A stretch of 64,000 nucleotides of DNA from Cellulomonas sp. 73-92 (GTDB lineage Bacteria; Actinomycetota; Actinomycetes; Actinomycetales; Cellulomonadaceae), in the NCBI RefSeq assembly GCF_001898175.1, contig NZ_MKTH01000018.1:228847-292846 (forward strand). Direction: 5' to 3'. The notes under the pieces were generated by a model. It was given only the letters and a program-made list of their open reading frames with translations, was not told the DNA's origin and searched no databases. This document shows positions 39,052 through 52,536 of this stretch, in pieces; position 1 is the stretch's first letter, and each line of letters begins with the position of its first letter. Both the position numbers and the translations under genes were made by a program.

Positions 39052-40286
39052 CCGTCCTCCCTGACGAGGTAGGCGTACCCGTCGGCCACGACGAACCCCA
39101 GCTGCGCGTACAGCGCCGCCGCGGCCGCGTTCGCGGCCTCGACCTGGAGGAACACCCTGCTGGCGCCGTGCCGCGCCGCGAGCGCGAGGCCGTGCCGCGT
39201 CAACGTCCGGCCGAGCCCGTGGCGCCGGGCGTCCGGCGACACCGCCAGGCACGAGAGCGCCGCCCACTGCTCGGCGAACGCGACGCGCAGGGTGCCCACC
39301 GTCTCGCCGCCGGACGTCGCCGTCAGGTACTGCGCCGGCGCACCCGTGAGCACCGCGCGGGCGACGTCCGCGTGGTCCACGCCGTTCTTGACCCCGAGGA
39401 AGGCGCGCAGCCAGGCGTCGTCGGGCTCGTCGGCCACGTGGGTGTGGCCAGACCAGCCGGGGCCGGGCGCGGCCGGTCCCACCTCGCCGGCCGCCCGCAC
39501 CAGCACGTCGGTCCGCGCCCGCTCGGCGTACCGGTGGGCGGACAGGTGCTCACCGAGACCGGCCGGGGCGCCGCTGCCCACCCGGACGGTCGGCGGCAGG
39601 CCCGCCGCGGCGTACACGGCCTCGACCCGCGCGAGGGCGCCGCCGAGGTCGGCGGGGCGACCGGAGGGCAGGGCCGAGTTGGCGCGCCGTGTGAAGCCGC
39701 CGGAGAGGCCGGCGCGCCAGCCGTCGGCGGTCACCACCGTCCGCGCCGCCGGCCAGGTCGCGGCCTCGACGAGCGCCCCGGGCGCCTCGGGCGGTGCCCA
39801 GGTGTAGACGCGCAGGTGGACCACCTCGTGGCCCCAGTCGCGCTCCGGCTCGCGCACGAAGCCGAGCCGGTCGTAGAGCCGCTGGGCGGCGGCCATCGCG
39901 TCGAGCGTCGACAGCACGAGCCTGCGCGCGTCGCGCGCCAGCGCCTCCCGCTGCGCGGCGCGCATGAGCTGCACGGCGACGCCGTGGTGCCGGGCCTCGG
40001 GCGCCACCGCGAGCATCCGCAGCTCCACCTCGCCCGGCTCGGCGATCTCCGCGTACGACGAGCCGTAGGGCGCCACGGTGATCGTCCCGACGACGGCCTC
40101 GCGCCCGTCCGGGGTCGGCGCCATCGCGACGAGCAGCACCGCCTCGTCGGCACGCCGCTGCGCGTCCCGCAGCTCGGCGGCGTAGTCGTCCTCGTCCGCG
40201 ATGAGGCCGTCCGCGAGGTACGCCTCGGCGGTCAGGGCGCCGACCGCGACGACGTCGTCGGGCCGCGCCACCCGGATGGCAACCAC
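39048..40286 (-). CDS. Tandem GNAT acetyltransferase (two GNAT domains)
   Basis: A 412-residue protein with two acetyltransferase domains. Domain 1 (1-160) has VELRMLAVAPEARHHGVAVQL as its acetyl-CoA region and LYDRLGFVRE at its end. Domain 2 (about 230-412) has LSCLAVSPDARRHGLGRTLT and ALYAQLGFV. The first domain's loop, RHHGVA, lacks the second glycine of the usual RGxGxG/A, so only domain 2 looks fully canonical. Start GTG at 40286 follows a CAGAAT box by 6 nt. Substrate unknown. Confidence 0.88.
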   Translation of the reverse strand: MVAIRVARPDDVVAVGALTAEAYLADGLIADEDDYAAELRDAQRRADEAVLLVAMAPTPDGREAVVGTITVAPYGSSYAEIAEPGEVELRMLAVAPEARHHGVAVQLMRAAQREALARDARRLVLSTLDAMAAAQRLYDRLGFVREPERDWGHEVVHLRVYTWAPPEAPGALVEAATWPAARTVVTADGWRAGLSGGFTRRANSALPSGRPADLGGALARVEAVYAAAGLPPTVRVGSGAPAGLGEHLSAHRYAERARTDVLVRAAGEVGPAAPGPGWSGHTHVADEPDDAWLRAFLGVKNGVDHADVARAVLTGAPAQYLTATSGGETVGTLRVAFAEQWAALSCLAVSPDARRHGLGRTLTRHGLALAARHGASRVFLQVEAANAAAAALYAQLGFVVADGYAYLVREDG

Positions 40287-40292
40287 GGCGCC

Positions 40293-40298
40293 ATTCTG
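40293..40298 (-). promoter_or_regulatory. -10 box of the tandem GNAT gene (leaderless)
   Basis: CAGAAT on the minus strand, 6 nt before the GTG at 40286. Confidence 0.55.
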
Positions 40299-40303
40299 CC
40301 CAC

Positions 40304-45528
<5,225 letters not shown>

Positions 45529-45529
45529 C

Positions 45530-46321
45530 GTGCGACGGAACCTCTGGCTCTACCGACGCTGCCTGGGCGCGCAGCTGCGCGCCACCCTGGAGTACGAGGG
45601 CGACTTCTGGATCATGTCCGTGGCCGCGCTGCTCACCCAGGGGATGGGCTTCGTCTTCCTGTGGGCGATCTTCCGGGCCATCCCTCAGATCAACGGGTGG
45701 CGGTTCTGGGACGTCGTCCTCATCTACTCGCTCGTCGCCCTGACCGAGGGCGTCGCCGTGCTGCTGGCCCAGGGCGCGTGGACCATGGCGGTGACCGTGA
45801 ACCTCGGCGGGCTGGACACGGTGCTGGTGCGGCCGTTCTCGCCGCTGCTTCAGGTGCTCAGCTCGCAGATCGGCATGAACGGGCTGGGGAACCTCGTCCT
45901 CGGCGGCTCGCTGTTCGTCGCCGCGCTCGTCCACGTCCACGCGACCTGGACACCTGTCCGGATCGCGACGGCGGCCCTCGTCTTCGCGTGCGCGCCGCTG
46001 GTGAAGATCGGCCTCAACATCCTCACCAACTGCTCCGCCTTCTGGCTGAAGACGCCCTGGTCGATGTTCCCCTTCGCCTTCCACACGCTCGGCGAGCTGG
46101 CCCGGTACCCCCTGGGCATCTACGGCCTCGCCGTGCGCCTGGTGCTGTCCGTGGTGCTGCCCTACGCGTTCATGAGCTACTTCCCGGCGACCGCGGTGCT
46201 GTCCCTGGGCAGCGCCCCGTGGCTCGGCCTGCTGACACCCGTCGCCGCGGCGTGGTGCCTGCTGCTGGGACGGTGGGCGTTCCGCCGCGGCCTGACCCGG
46301 TACGAGAGCTCCGGCAGCTGA
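45530..46321 (+). CDS. ABC-2 family permease (second of pair)
   Basis: A 263-residue integral membrane subunit of the COG3694-like group with about six helices. It has DFWIMSVAALLTQGMGFVFL near 22-41, GGLDTVLVRPFSPLLQVLS between helices, and a GIYGLAVRLVLSVVLPYAF helix later. GTG at 45530 is one base after the stop of the previous gene. It is the last gene of the exporter operon and is convergent with the MetE-like gene, 8 bp apart. Confidence 0.9.
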   Translation: MRRNLWLYRRCLGAQLRATLEYEGDFWIMSVAALLTQGMGFVFLWAIFRAIPQINGWRFWDVVLIYSLVALTEGVAVLLAQGAWTMAVTVNLGGLDTVLVRPFSPLLQVLSSQIGMNGLGNLVLGGSLFVAALVHVHATWTPVRIATAALVFACAPLVKIGLNILTNCSAFWLKTPWSMFPFAFHTLGELARYPLGIYGLAVRLVLSVVLPYAFMSYFPATAVLSLGSAPWLGLLTPVAAAWCLLLGRWAFRRGLTRYESSGS

Positions 46322-46329
46322 GGCGGGTC

Positions 46330-47349
46330 TCAGGCCAGCGCGACGTCCACGACGGCCCGGGCGGCCCGCACCGCGTCGCCGAGCCCGGCGCGCGCCGCGT
46401 CCGGGGACCAGCGCGCCTCGGGGCGGCCGGCGACGAGCACCACGTCGGCCAGCGCGCCCGCGGGAAGGCCCACCCGCCGCCACGGCCCGACGAGCGCCTC
46501 GGCATGGGCCTTCGGATCCCGGCCCTCGCGCTGCGAGGACGTGGCGGGAGGCAGCTGCGCCCACAGCCCGAGCCCCTCCTCGACCGCGGTGGCGACCCGC
46601 TCCCACGCCGGCTCCGGGAGCCCGCCGACGTCCAGCCCGACGGCGTCGGCGCCGGCGGCCTTCGCCGCCCCGACGACTCCCCCACCGGCACCGACGTGCA
46701 GCGTCACCGCGCTCGCGCCGGCGCTCCGGGCCGCGGCGACGACCGCGCCGACGCGCTCGGCGGCCACCGGCCCGTGCAGGGCCCGCAGCTGGCCGCGGCC
46801 CGAGAACGTCGGGATGACGCCGGCCACGGCCTGCGCCAGCAGCGGCTCGTGCAGCAGCACGCGCGGCACCGCCCCGGGCACGGCCCGGACGAGGGCGGCC
46901 AGGTGCTCCGCCACGCCCGCCGCCAGGGAGTCGGCGGCGTCCCGCAGTGCGGCCGGGTCGGCCAGCACCCGGTCGCCGTGGGCGAGGTCCACGCGCGCCG
47001 CGAGGCTGATCGGCCCCAGCAGGGGCACGACGAGCGGACCGGCGTAGCCGTGCGCGGCGACGGCCAGCGCGTCGAGGTCCTCCCGCGCGAACGACCGCGA
47101 GCGCGCCAGGTCCCCGCCGGCGTGGTCGGTGAGCCTCCAGCCGTGCGTGCCGAGCTCCGCCGGCAGCTCGACGAGCAGCCCGACCGACCGGCCGAGCGCC
47201 TCGCCCCACGGCCCGCGGTCGACGAGCAGCGGCGCGAACGGCAGGCCCTCGACGTCCGAGGGGGTGTCGGTCAGGTCGCCGACGACGGTGACCGCGGCCG
47301 ACAGCGGGTCGGTGCCGGGCCAAGGCCCGGCACCGGTGACGGCGGTCAT
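46330..47349 (-). CDS. MetE-like protein without cysteines (mnmA-ligA neighbour family)
   Basis: A 339-residue protein related to the C-terminal catalytic barrel of cobalamin-independent methionine synthase. It has [18 protein letters not shown], which resembles the GPxT segment, and the barrel motif [10 protein letters not shown] where MetE has its HxC zinc site. The whole sequence contains no cysteine, so the His-Cys-Cys zinc site of MetE is absent and methionine synthase activity is unlikely. The M. tuberculosis counterpart in the same position is Rv3015c, of unknown function. ATG at 47349 overlaps the mnmA stop by 4 bp. Confidence 0.8.
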   Translation of the reverse strand: MTAVTGAGPWPGTDPLSAAVTVVGDLTDTPSDVEGLPFAPLLVDRGPWGEALGRSVGLLVELPAELGTHGWRLTDHAGGDLARSRSFAREDLDALAVAAHGYAGPLVVPLLGPISLAARVDLAHGDRVLADPAALRDAADSLAAGVAEHLAALVRAVPGAVPRVLLHEPLLAQAVAGVIPTFSGRGQLRALHGPVAAERVGAVVAAARSAGASAVTLHVGAGGGVVGAAKAAGADAVGLDVGGLPEPAWERVATAVEEGLGLWAQLPPATSSQREGRDPKAHAEALVGPWRRVGLPAGALADVVLVAGRPEARWSPDAARAGLGDAVRAARAVVDVALA

Positions 47350-48446
47350 GCGGGCACCGCCACCGGGAGGCAGGCGCGCACCGTCGCCTGGCCCAGCACC
47401 CGCGTGCCGTCGTACAGCACCACCGACTGCCCGGCCGCGACACCCCGCAGGCTCGCGCCGTCGTCGAGGGCGACGACGAGCTCGTCGTCGGCCCGCTCGA
47501 CGACCACGGGGACCGGTGTGCCGTGGGCGCGCACCTGCGCCGCGCACCGCGTGCCGGCCGCCGGGGCGGCGCCGAACCACACCGCGCGCTCGCCGACCAG
47601 GCCACCGACCGCGAGCTCGTCGGCCGAGCCCACGACCACGCGGTTGGCCACCGGCTCGATCGACAGCACGTACCGCGGCTTCCCGTCGGCGGCCGGCCGG
47701 CCCAGCGCGAGCCCGCGCCGTTGCCCCACCGTGTAGGCGTAGGCGCCGTCGTGGTGCCCGACGACCTCGCCGGACGCGTCGACGATCTCCCCGGGCCGGT
47801 CGCCGAGGCGCGAGCGGAGGAACCCCTGCGTGTCCCCGTCGGCGACGAAGCAGATGTCGTACGAGTCCGGCTTGGCCGCGATGGACAGCCCGCGCGCCAC
47901 CGCCTCCGCCCTGGTCGCGGCCTTGGACGGCGCGTCCCCCAGCGGGAAGAGAGCCCGGGCGAGGCGCTGCGGTCCCATGACGGCCAGCACGTACGACTGG
48001 TCCTTGGCGGCGTCCGCCGCCCGGTGCAGCTCGCGGGTGCCGTCGTCGCGAGCGACGACCCGCGCGTAGTGCCCGGTGCAGACGGCGTCGAACCCGAGCG
48101 CGATCGCCTTGTCCAGCAGCGTGGCGAACTTGATGTGCTCGTTGCACCGCACGCACGGGTTGGGCGTGCGGCCCGCCGCGTACTCGGCGAGGAAGTCGGC
48201 GACGACGGTGTCCTCGAACCGTTCGGACAGGTCCCACACGTAGAACGGGATGCCGAGCCGGTCCGCCGCCCGGCGGGCGTCGCCGGCGTCCTCGATGGAG
48301 CAGCAGCCCCGCGAGCCGGTGCGGAACTGGGCCCGGGACCGGGACAGCGCCATGTGCACGCCGACCACCTCGTGCCCGGCGTCGACGGCGCGCGCGGCGG
48401 CGACCGCCGAGTCGACGCCGCCCGAGAGGGCCGCCAGGACGCGCAT
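47346..48446 (-). CDS. mnmA: tRNA 2-thiouridylase
   Basis: Thiolates U34 of Lys, Glu and Gln tRNAs. The 366-residue protein has the ATP loop [10 protein letters not shown] (8-17), nucleophile C98 in NPCVRCN, the second catalytic C199 in SYDICFV, and the C-terminal beta domain (about 240-366). Its start overlaps the stop of the cysteine desulfurase by one base (TGATG). That enzyme probably supplies the sulfur, and the pairing with mnmA is conserved across actinobacteria. Confidence 0.97.
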   Translation of the reverse strand: MRVLAALSGGVDSAVAAARAVDAGHEVVGVHMALSRSRAQFRTGSRGCCSIEDAGDARRAADRLGIPFYVWDLSERFEDTVVADFLAEYAAGRTPNPCVRCNEHIKFATLLDKAIALGFDAVCTGHYARVVARDDGTRELHRAADAAKDQSYVLAVMGPQRLARALFPLGDAPSKAATRAEAVARGLSIAAKPDSYDICFVADGDTQGFLRSRLGDRPGEIVDASGEVVGHHDGAYAYTVGQRRGLALGRPAADGKPRYVLSIEPVANRVVVGSADELAVGGLVGERAVWFGAAPAAGTRCAAQVRAHGTPVPVVVERADDELVVALDDGASLRGVAAGQSVVLYDGTRVLGQATVRACLPVAVPA

Positions 48447-49651
48447 CAGGCGTGCGCCACGGCGTGCGCGACGGAGTGCGTCGCGACGAGCCCGGCGGCG
48501 CGGGCGCGCTCGACGACGCCCGGCAGCACCTCCAGCACGCGGTCGACGTCGTCGTCGGTCGACGTGTGCCCGAACGAGAACCGCAGCGCGCCCCGCGCGT
48601 CGTCCTCGCGGATCCCCATCGCGAGCAGCACGTGGCTCGGCTGTGGCACGCCCGCCTGGCACGCCGACCCCGTGGACACCTCGACGCCCGCCGCGTCGAG
48701 CAGGTAGAGGAGGGAGTCTCCCTCGCAGCCGGCGAACGTGAGGTGCGCGTTGGCCGGCAGCCGGCGCGCCGCGTCCGGCCCCCGCAGCGTGGCCCCCGGC
48801 ACCGTGCCCAGGACGCCCGCGACCAGCCGGTCGCGCAGCGCGCCCACCCGCGCGGCGTACGACGAGCGTCCGGCGACCGCCGCCTCGGCGGCCACCGCGA
48901 ACGCCGCGGCCAGCGGCGCGGACAGCGTCCCCGACCGCACGCCGCGCTCCTGCCCACCGCCGTGCAGCACCGGCTCGAGCGCCAGCCCACGGCGCGCCAG
49001 CAGCGCGCCGACGCCCACCGGGCCGCCGAGCTTGTGCGCGGTGACCGTCATGGCGTCCAGCCCGCTGGCGCCGAAGTCGACGGGCACCTGTCCCACGGCC
49101 TGCACCGCGTCGGCGTGCACCGGGATGCCCTGCGCGTGTGCCGCGGCGACGACGTCGGCCAGCGGCTGCAGCGCCCCGACCTCGTTGTTGGCCCACATCA
49201 CCGAGACCAGGGCGACCTCGTCGGCGTGCGCCGCCAGCTCGTCGTGCAGCGCGTCGAGGTCCAGCACCCCGGAGGCGTCCACCGGGAGCAGCACCGCCTC
49301 CGCACCCTCGTGCGCGGCGAGCCACGCGGCCGGGTCCAGCACCGCGTGGTGCTCCACCGCGGAGACGAGGACGCGGCGCCGACGGGCATCGACCGCTCGC
49401 CGGGCGCGGAAGAGGCCTTCCACCGCGAGGTTGTCCGCCTCGGTGCCGCCGGACGTCAGCACCACCTCCGACGGGCGGGCTCCCAGCGAGGCGGCCAGCC
49501 GCTCGCGCGCCTCCTCCACGGTGCGCCGCGCGGCGCGCCCGGAGGCGTGCAGGGACGACGGGTTGCCGGGGCGCGCCAGGGCGTCGGCCAGGGCAGCCAC
49601 CGCCGTGGGCAGCACGGGCGTGGTCGCCGCGTGGTCGAGGTAGACGGTCAT
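48446..49651 (-). CDS. iscS: Cysteine desulfurase (IscS/NifS class I)
   Basis: Releases sulfur from cysteine as a protein persulfide. The 401-residue PLP enzyme opens with YLDHAATTP, has the PLP lysine K207 in [10 protein letters not shown] and the persulfide-forming C331 in STGSACQAG. That active loop is close to class I length. ATG at 49651 follows a TAGACT box by 7 nt. It lies upstream of mnmA and overlaps it by one base, so tRNA thiolation is its likely main partner. Confidence 0.96.
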   Translation of the reverse strand: MTVYLDHAATTPVLPTAVAALADALARPGNPSSLHASGRAARRTVEEARERLAASLGARPSEVVLTSGGTEADNLAVEGLFRARRAVDARRRRVLVSAVEHHAVLDPAAWLAAHEGAEAVLLPVDASGVLDLDALHDELAAHADEVALVSVMWANNEVGALQPLADVVAAAHAQGIPVHADAVQAVGQVPVDFGASGLDAMTVTAHKLGGPVGVGALLARRGLALEPVLHGGGQERGVRSGTLSAPLAAAFAVAAEAAVAGRSSYAARVGALRDRLVAGVLGTVPGATLRGPDAARRLPANAHLTFAGCEGDSLLYLLDAAGVEVSTGSACQAGVPQPSHVLLAMGIREDDARGALRFSFGHTSTDDDVDRVLEVLPGVVERARAAGLVATHSVAHAVAHA

Positions 49652-49658
49652 CGCGTCG

Positions 49659-49664
49659 AGTCTA
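49659..49664 (-). promoter_or_regulatory. -10 box of the cysteine desulfurase-mnmA operon (leaderless)
   Basis: TAGACT on the minus strand, 7 nt before the ATG at 49651. Confidence 0.6.
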
Positions 49665-49709
49665 CGAACCGATTCGCGGACACCCGTCGAGAGCCCCCGC
49701 ACCACCTGG

Positions 49710-49715
49710 CAGGAT
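49710..49715 (+). promoter_or_regulatory. -10 box of the phosphotransferase gene (leaderless)
   Basis: CAGGAT ends 7 nt before the GTG at 49723. It overlaps an in-frame ATG at 49714, which therefore cannot be in the mRNA. Confidence 0.6.
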
Positions 49716-49722
49716 GACCCCC

Positions 49723-50706
49723 GTGAGTGCCGACGACGCCGTCACACTGCCGCACGCGTTCAGCGGGCAGCGGCTCGACTGGCGCGATCTCCCGCGGCAC
49801 GTACGGCGTCGTATCGATGAGCTGGCCGGCGCGCAGGTGACCGCAGAGATCACCGCGACCGAAGGGTTCTCCCCCGGGTTCGTCGCGGTCCTCGAGCTGA
49901 CCGACGGCCGCGACGTCTTCGTCAAGGCGATCTCGCGCGACATCTCCCCGGTCGCCGTCGCGGAGGCGCGCCAGGAGATCGTCGCCGCCGCGGCGCTCCC
50001 GCCGTCGGTGCCCGCCCCCCGGCTGCAGTGGTCGGACGACGACGGCGAGTGGGTGCTCCTCGGGTTCGACGCCGTGCACGGCCGCTCGCCGGAGATCCCC
50101 TGGAAGCGCTCCGACCTGGACGCCGTGCTCGCCACCGTCGACGTGCTGGCGCACGCCGCGCCGCTGCCGGGGCGGTCCCTGCCGCGGACCGCCGACCTGC
50201 TGGCCGACGAGTTCACCGGCTGGTGCCGCATGCGGGGCGCCGCGCAGGAGGTGCGCGACGAGTTCGCGGCGACCGTCGGTCCGCCGGCGGCGTGGGCCCT
50301 GTCGCGCCTGCCCGATCTCGCCCGCTGGGAGCAGGCCGCGCTCGACGGCGCGACCGGCGAGGGGATCGTCCACGGCGACCTGCGCGCGGACAACGTCATG
50401 ATCGACGCCGACGGCAAGGTGTGGCTCATCGACTGGCTGCACGCCTCGGTGGGACCGAGCTGGTTCGACCTGGCGTTCCTGCTGACGTCGGTCGGCGCGC
50501 AGGGCGGTGGCGACCCGGCCACCCTCTTCGCGCAGCACGCCCCGTTCGTCTCGCACGACGAGCTGCGCGCGGGGCTCGCCGGGCTGACCGGCTCGCTGGT
50601 GTGGGGCTCGATGCAGCCGGCACCCCCCGGCGTGCCCAACCTGCGGCCCTTCCAGTCGGCGCACGCGGAGGCCGCGCTGCGCTGGCTGCGGGACCTCTGC
50701 GACTAG
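49723..50706 (+). CDS. Aminoglycoside phosphotransferase-like (APH/ChoK) family protein
   Basis: A 327-residue kinase-like protein. The catalytic loop IVHGDLRADNVMI has the HGDxxxxN pattern, and the metal Asp follows in VWLIDWLHAS. The N-lobe has FVKAISRD with the ATP lysine. Members phosphorylate antibiotics or metabolites such as hydroxylated amines and sugars; the substrate here is not evident. The GTG at 49723 is preferred over ATG 49714 because the -10 box covers the latter. Its TAG stop interlocks tail to tail with the etfA stop (shared CTAG, 50703-50706). Confidence 0.88.
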   Translation: MSADDAVTLPHAFSGQRLDWRDLPRHVRRRIDELAGAQVTAEITATEGFSPGFVAVLELTDGRDVFVKAISRDISPVAVAEARQEIVAAAALPPSVPAPRLQWSDDDGEWVLLGFDAVHGRSPEIPWKRSDLDAVLATVDVLAHAAPLPGRSLPRTADLLADEFTGWCRMRGAAQEVRDEFAATVGPPAAWALSRLPDLARWEQAALDGATGEGIVHGDLRADNVMIDADGKVWLIDWLHASVGPSWFDLAFLLTSVGAQGGGDPATLFAQHAPFVSHDELRAGLAGLTGSLVWGSMQPAPPGVPNLRPFQSAHAEAALRWLRDLCD

Positions 50707-51662
50707 CCGCGCAGGCGGCGCAGCTCCGCGGTGGCCTGCGGGAGCACCTCGAACAGGTCGCCCACGATCCCGTAGTCCGCGATCTCGAAGATCGGCGCGT
50801 CCGGGTCGTTGTTGACCGCCACGATGGTGCCGGCGGCCTGCATGCCGCCCCGGTGGTGCACGGCGCCGGACACGCCCGCACCGATGTAGAGGCGCGGCGA
50901 GACGGTGACGCCGGTCTGGCCCACCTGGGCCTCGCGGGCGATCCAGCCCTCGTCGGTCGCCACGCGCGTGGCGCCGATGGCCGCGCCCAGCTCGTCGGCC
51001 AGCTCCTCGAGCGGGCCGAAGTCGCCCTCCGTGCCCCGGCCGCCGACGATCACCGTCTGCGCGCTGGCCAGGTCCGGGCGCCCGGTGCCGGCCCGCTCCG
51101 TCCGCTCGACGACCTCCACCAGACCGCCGACGTACGACGGCGCGACGGCGTGCTCGACGACCTCCGGCGCCGCGGCGGGCTCGGCGGCGTCGGCCGCCCC
51201 GGCCTTGACCAGGACGACCGCCAGCGGCGCGACCACCTCGACGCGCGTCGTCCACGTCCCCGCGAGCACGGTCTTGCCCGCGACGACGGTCCCGTGCTCG
51301 ACGGCGACGCTGTCCGCGTCGGTCACGACACCCGCGCCGTGCAGGGCCCCGAGGCGCGCGGCGACGTCCTTGTTCTCGAAGGTCGACGCCAGCAGCACCA
51401 CGGACGCGCCCGTGGCGTCCACCACGGCCGCCACGGCCTCGGAGACCACGGGCGCGACGTGCTCCCCTTCGGGGGCCCAGTCGTTCGCCACCGCGACGCG
51501 GTGCACCCGGGCGAGCCCGGACGGCAGCTGCGCGGGCAGCGGCGCGGCGCCCACCCAGACGCCCTCGGCCTCGCCGAGCGAGCAGGCGAGGGCGACGAGC
51601 TCGGGCGCGGTCGCGCGCGGCTCGCCGGCGTCGGTGTGGTCGAGCAGCACCAGGACGGTCAC
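50703..51662 (-). CDS. etfA: Electron transfer flavoprotein, alpha subunit
   Basis: The FAD-binding subunit of ETF, carrying electrons from acyl-CoA and other dehydrogenases to the quinone pool. The 319-residue protein has an N-terminal ETF domain (1-175) and the C-terminal FAD domain with VIVGGRGTEGDFGPLEELAD (near 205-224) and later VSGAVHHRGGMQAAGTIVAVN (first 20 residues contact FAD). GTG start at 51662, 13 bp after etfB. This etfBA pair heads the conserved leftward backbone. Confidence 0.96.
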   Translation of the reverse strand: MTVLVLLDHTDAGEPRATAPELVALACSLGEAEGVWVGAAPLPAQLPSGLARVHRVAVANDWAPEGEHVAPVVSEAVAAVVDATGASVVLLASTFENKDVAARLGALHGAGVVTDADSVAVEHGTVVAGKTVLAGTWTTRVEVVAPLAVVLVKAGAADAAEPAAAPEVVEHAVAPSYVGGLVEVVERTERAGTGRPDLASAQTVIVGGRGTEGDFGPLEELADELGAAIGATRVATDEGWIAREAQVGQTGVTVSPRLYIGAGVSGAVHHRGGMQAAGTIVAVNNDPDAPIFEIADYGIVGDLFEVLPQATAELRRLRG

Positions 51663-51675
51663 GGCGGTCCTCCGG

Positions 51676-52467
51676 TCAGGCGAGCTTGTGCTCGACGAGG
51701 TAGGCGGCGAGCTGGGCGCCCGCGTCGCCGGTGTCGGTGACGAGGACGCGGTCCTTGCGGGCGGGCCGCGGCTCGGCCGCCAGGATCCGGGTGCGGGCGC
51801 CCGCCGACCCCACCTCGTCCGGCGGCACGCCGAGGTCCGCCAGGGACCACACCGCCACCGGCTTCTTGCGGGCCGCCATGATGGCGGCGAAGTTCGGGTA
51901 GCGCGCCTCGTTGGCGCGGTCCGAGACGGACACCAGCGCGGGCAGCGCGGCGCGCAACGTCTCGTCAGCGTGGTCGAGCTCGCGGCGCACGACGACGGCG
52001 CCGTCGGCGACGGTGACGTCCACCGCGAGCGTCAGCGCGACGATGCCGAGCTCCGCCGCGAGCGCGGCCGGGACCAGCGACGTCAGCCCGTCGGTGGCCG
52101 CCATGCCGGTGACCACCAGGTCGACCGGCCCGTCCTCGGCGATCTTCCGCACGGCGGCGGCCAGGACGTGCGCGGTCCCCAGCGCGTCCGACCCGGCGGC
52201 CGCCTCGTCGAGCACGTGGACCGCGGAGTCGGCCCCCATCTGCAGCGCGCGGCGCGCGGCGTCGACCGCGTCGTCCGGGCCCATGGTCAGGGCGATCACC
52301 TCCGCCCCGCCGGCACTCTCGGCGACGACGAGCGCGGCCTCGACCGCGTTCTCGTCGACCTCGTTGAGCGTGCCGTCCCCGCCGTCGCGGGCGAGGCGGC
52401 CGTCCTGGCCGAGAGTGCGATCCGCCTGGATGTCCGGGACGTGCTTGACGGCGACGACGATCCTCAC
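51676..52467 (-). CDS. etfB: Electron transfer flavoprotein, beta subunit
   Basis: The AMP-binding subunit of ETF. The 263-residue protein opens with VRIVVAVKHVPDIQAD, has LNEVDENAVEAAL (a conserved ETF-beta opening), VVTGMAATDGLTSLVP (AMP-site loop) and an ETF signature-like region before ARKKPV. The GTG at 52467 follows a TAACGT box by 8 nt. It is divergent from glgX across 69 bp. Confidence 0.96.
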   Translation of the reverse strand: MRIVVAVKHVPDIQADRTLGQDGRLARDGGDGTLNEVDENAVEAALVVAESAGGAEVIALTMGPDDAVDAARRALQMGADSAVHVLDEAAAGSDALGTAHVLAAAVRKIAEDGPVDLVVTGMAATDGLTSLVPAALAAELGIVALTLAVDVTVADGAVVVRRELDHADETLRAALPALVSVSDRANEARYPNFAAIMAARKKPVAVWSLADLGVPPDEVGSAGARTRILAAEPRPARKDRVLVTDTGDAGAQLAAYLVEHKLA

Positions 52468-52524
52468 GGCAGGGAACGTTACCCGGCACCGCGCGGGCTG
52501 CCCGACCTTGGTCCCACCGCCCCG

Positions 52525-52530
52525 CACAAT
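52525..52530 (+). promoter_or_regulatory. -10 box of glgX (leaderless)
   Basis: CACAAT ends 6 nt before the GTG at 52537. Confidence 0.55.
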
Positions 52531-52536
52531 GGACAC

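Noticed and set aside
46330..47349. Calling the MetE-like gene metE
   Set aside because: It is less than half the length of MetE and lacks every cysteine needed for zinc, so the name would mislead.
49714..49722. ATG 49,714 as start of the phosphotransferase gene
   Set aside because: The ATG overlaps the CAGGAT -10 box, so it should not be transcribed. GTG 49,723 fits the leaderless spacing.
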